From Caulobacter sp. (GTDB taxonomy: Bacteria; Pseudomonadota; Alphaproteobacteria; Caulobacterales; Caulobacteraceae), in contig JARWZW010000050.1 of the NCBI GenBank assembly GCA_029866155.1, forward strand, positions 58,733 through 122,732: DNA of 64,000 nt. Reading direction: 5' to 3'. How positions within the stretch are numbered: position 1 is the stretch's first letter; every line of letters begins with the position of its first letter. The notes beneath the pieces were generated by a model. The model saw only the letters and a program-made list of their open reading frames with translations, ran no database searches and was not told where the DNA came from. This document shows positions 63,953 through 64,000 of this stretch, piece by piece. The position numbers were made by a program, and so were the translations under genes.

Positions 63953-64000
63953 TGGTGGATGCGACAGGGATTGAACCTGTGACCCCCTCGGTGTGAACGA
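63953..64000 (-). tRNA. tRNA-Val (anticodon CAC), 3' part only
   Basis: The minus strand gives an anticodon arm whose loop TTCACAC has anticodon CAC, followed by the variable loop, a perfect T arm (ACAGG-TTCAATC-CCTGT), the acceptor strand CGCATCC and an encoded ACCA end. The 5' half lies beyond the window. The valine assignment rests on the anticodon loop, of which the 5' stem is not visible. Confidence 0.88.

Noticed and set aside
63953..64000. tRNA-Val as an integration site inside this window
   Set aside because: No repeat of the tRNA 3' end and no integrase seen on the visible side; the other side is outside the window.

Overview
The window is high-GC alphaproteobacterial DNA with almost no spacer. 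Many genes overlap by 4 nt, TTG and GTG starts are common, and third codon positions are nearly all G or C. The gene content points to Caulobacteraceae (Caulobacter, Phenylobacterium or a relative): TonB-dependent receptors, a two-domain cold-shock protein, a methionine synthase split into two genes behind metF and an ArsR-methyltransferase fusion, a fused 5-oxoprolinase, and an Mla-type lipid transporter. This placement rests on gene content and remembered family relationships, not on a search.

Layout. 0-3.4 kb is the end of an exopolysaccharide locus: the C-terminus of a tyrosine autokinase, an unknown membrane-anchored protein and an O-antigen ligase-type protein. 3.4-8.7 kb, on the minus strand, has a secreted amidase, a PhoD-type phosphatase, a TonB receptor and a probable 36-residue membrane protein. 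8.8-13.2 kb has EttA, a D-2-hydroxyacid dehydrogenase and a gamma-glutamyltransferase-family protein. 13.4-19.5 kb is the methionine cycle operon: a palindromic operator, the ArsR-methyltransferase, metF, the metH homocysteine module, an unknown 132-residue protein, and the metH folate/B12/activation modules. 19.5-24.5 kb has a periplasmic protein, 5-oxoprolinase and a soluble TerB-J-domain protein. 24.6-32.3 kb has small unknown proteins, a monooxygenase, an acyl-CoA dehydrogenase, an acetyltransferase, the double cold-shock protein, a sugar epimerase with a glycosyltransferase, and PrmA.

32.4-38.9 kb is the most disturbed part. An intact serine hydrolase is followed by a short cytochrome b-like relic, an orphan phage terminase small subunit and a second serine hydrolase tail, which runs into the 3' end of a P-type ATPase gene. 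A secreted protein and an intact cytochrome b561-like gene follow. 39.1-49.6 kb has UvrD, a ribbon-helix-helix protein, a TetR regulator beside a TonB receptor relic, a run of small enzymes (NUDIX, GFA, GNAT, EVE), a Mur-ligase relative with altered motifs and a DUF4153 membrane protein. 49.7-53.2 kb is a complete Mla/MCE operon. 53.2-57.8 kb has an aldonolactone oxidase, twin hairpin repeats, a cytochrome c lipoprotein, FolD, a VWA protein and a possible truncated regulator. 57.9-64 kb has a TPR-hydroxylase/glucanase pair, a secreted unknown, a frameshifted RTX gene, a B12-type radical SAM enzyme and the 3' part of a tRNA-Val.

No CRISPR array, complete insertion sequence or complete prophage was seen. 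The best candidates for new biology are the unknown protein placed exactly at the MetH module junction, the Mpl-like ligase with replaced motifs, and the relic cluster at 33.5-34.7 kb.
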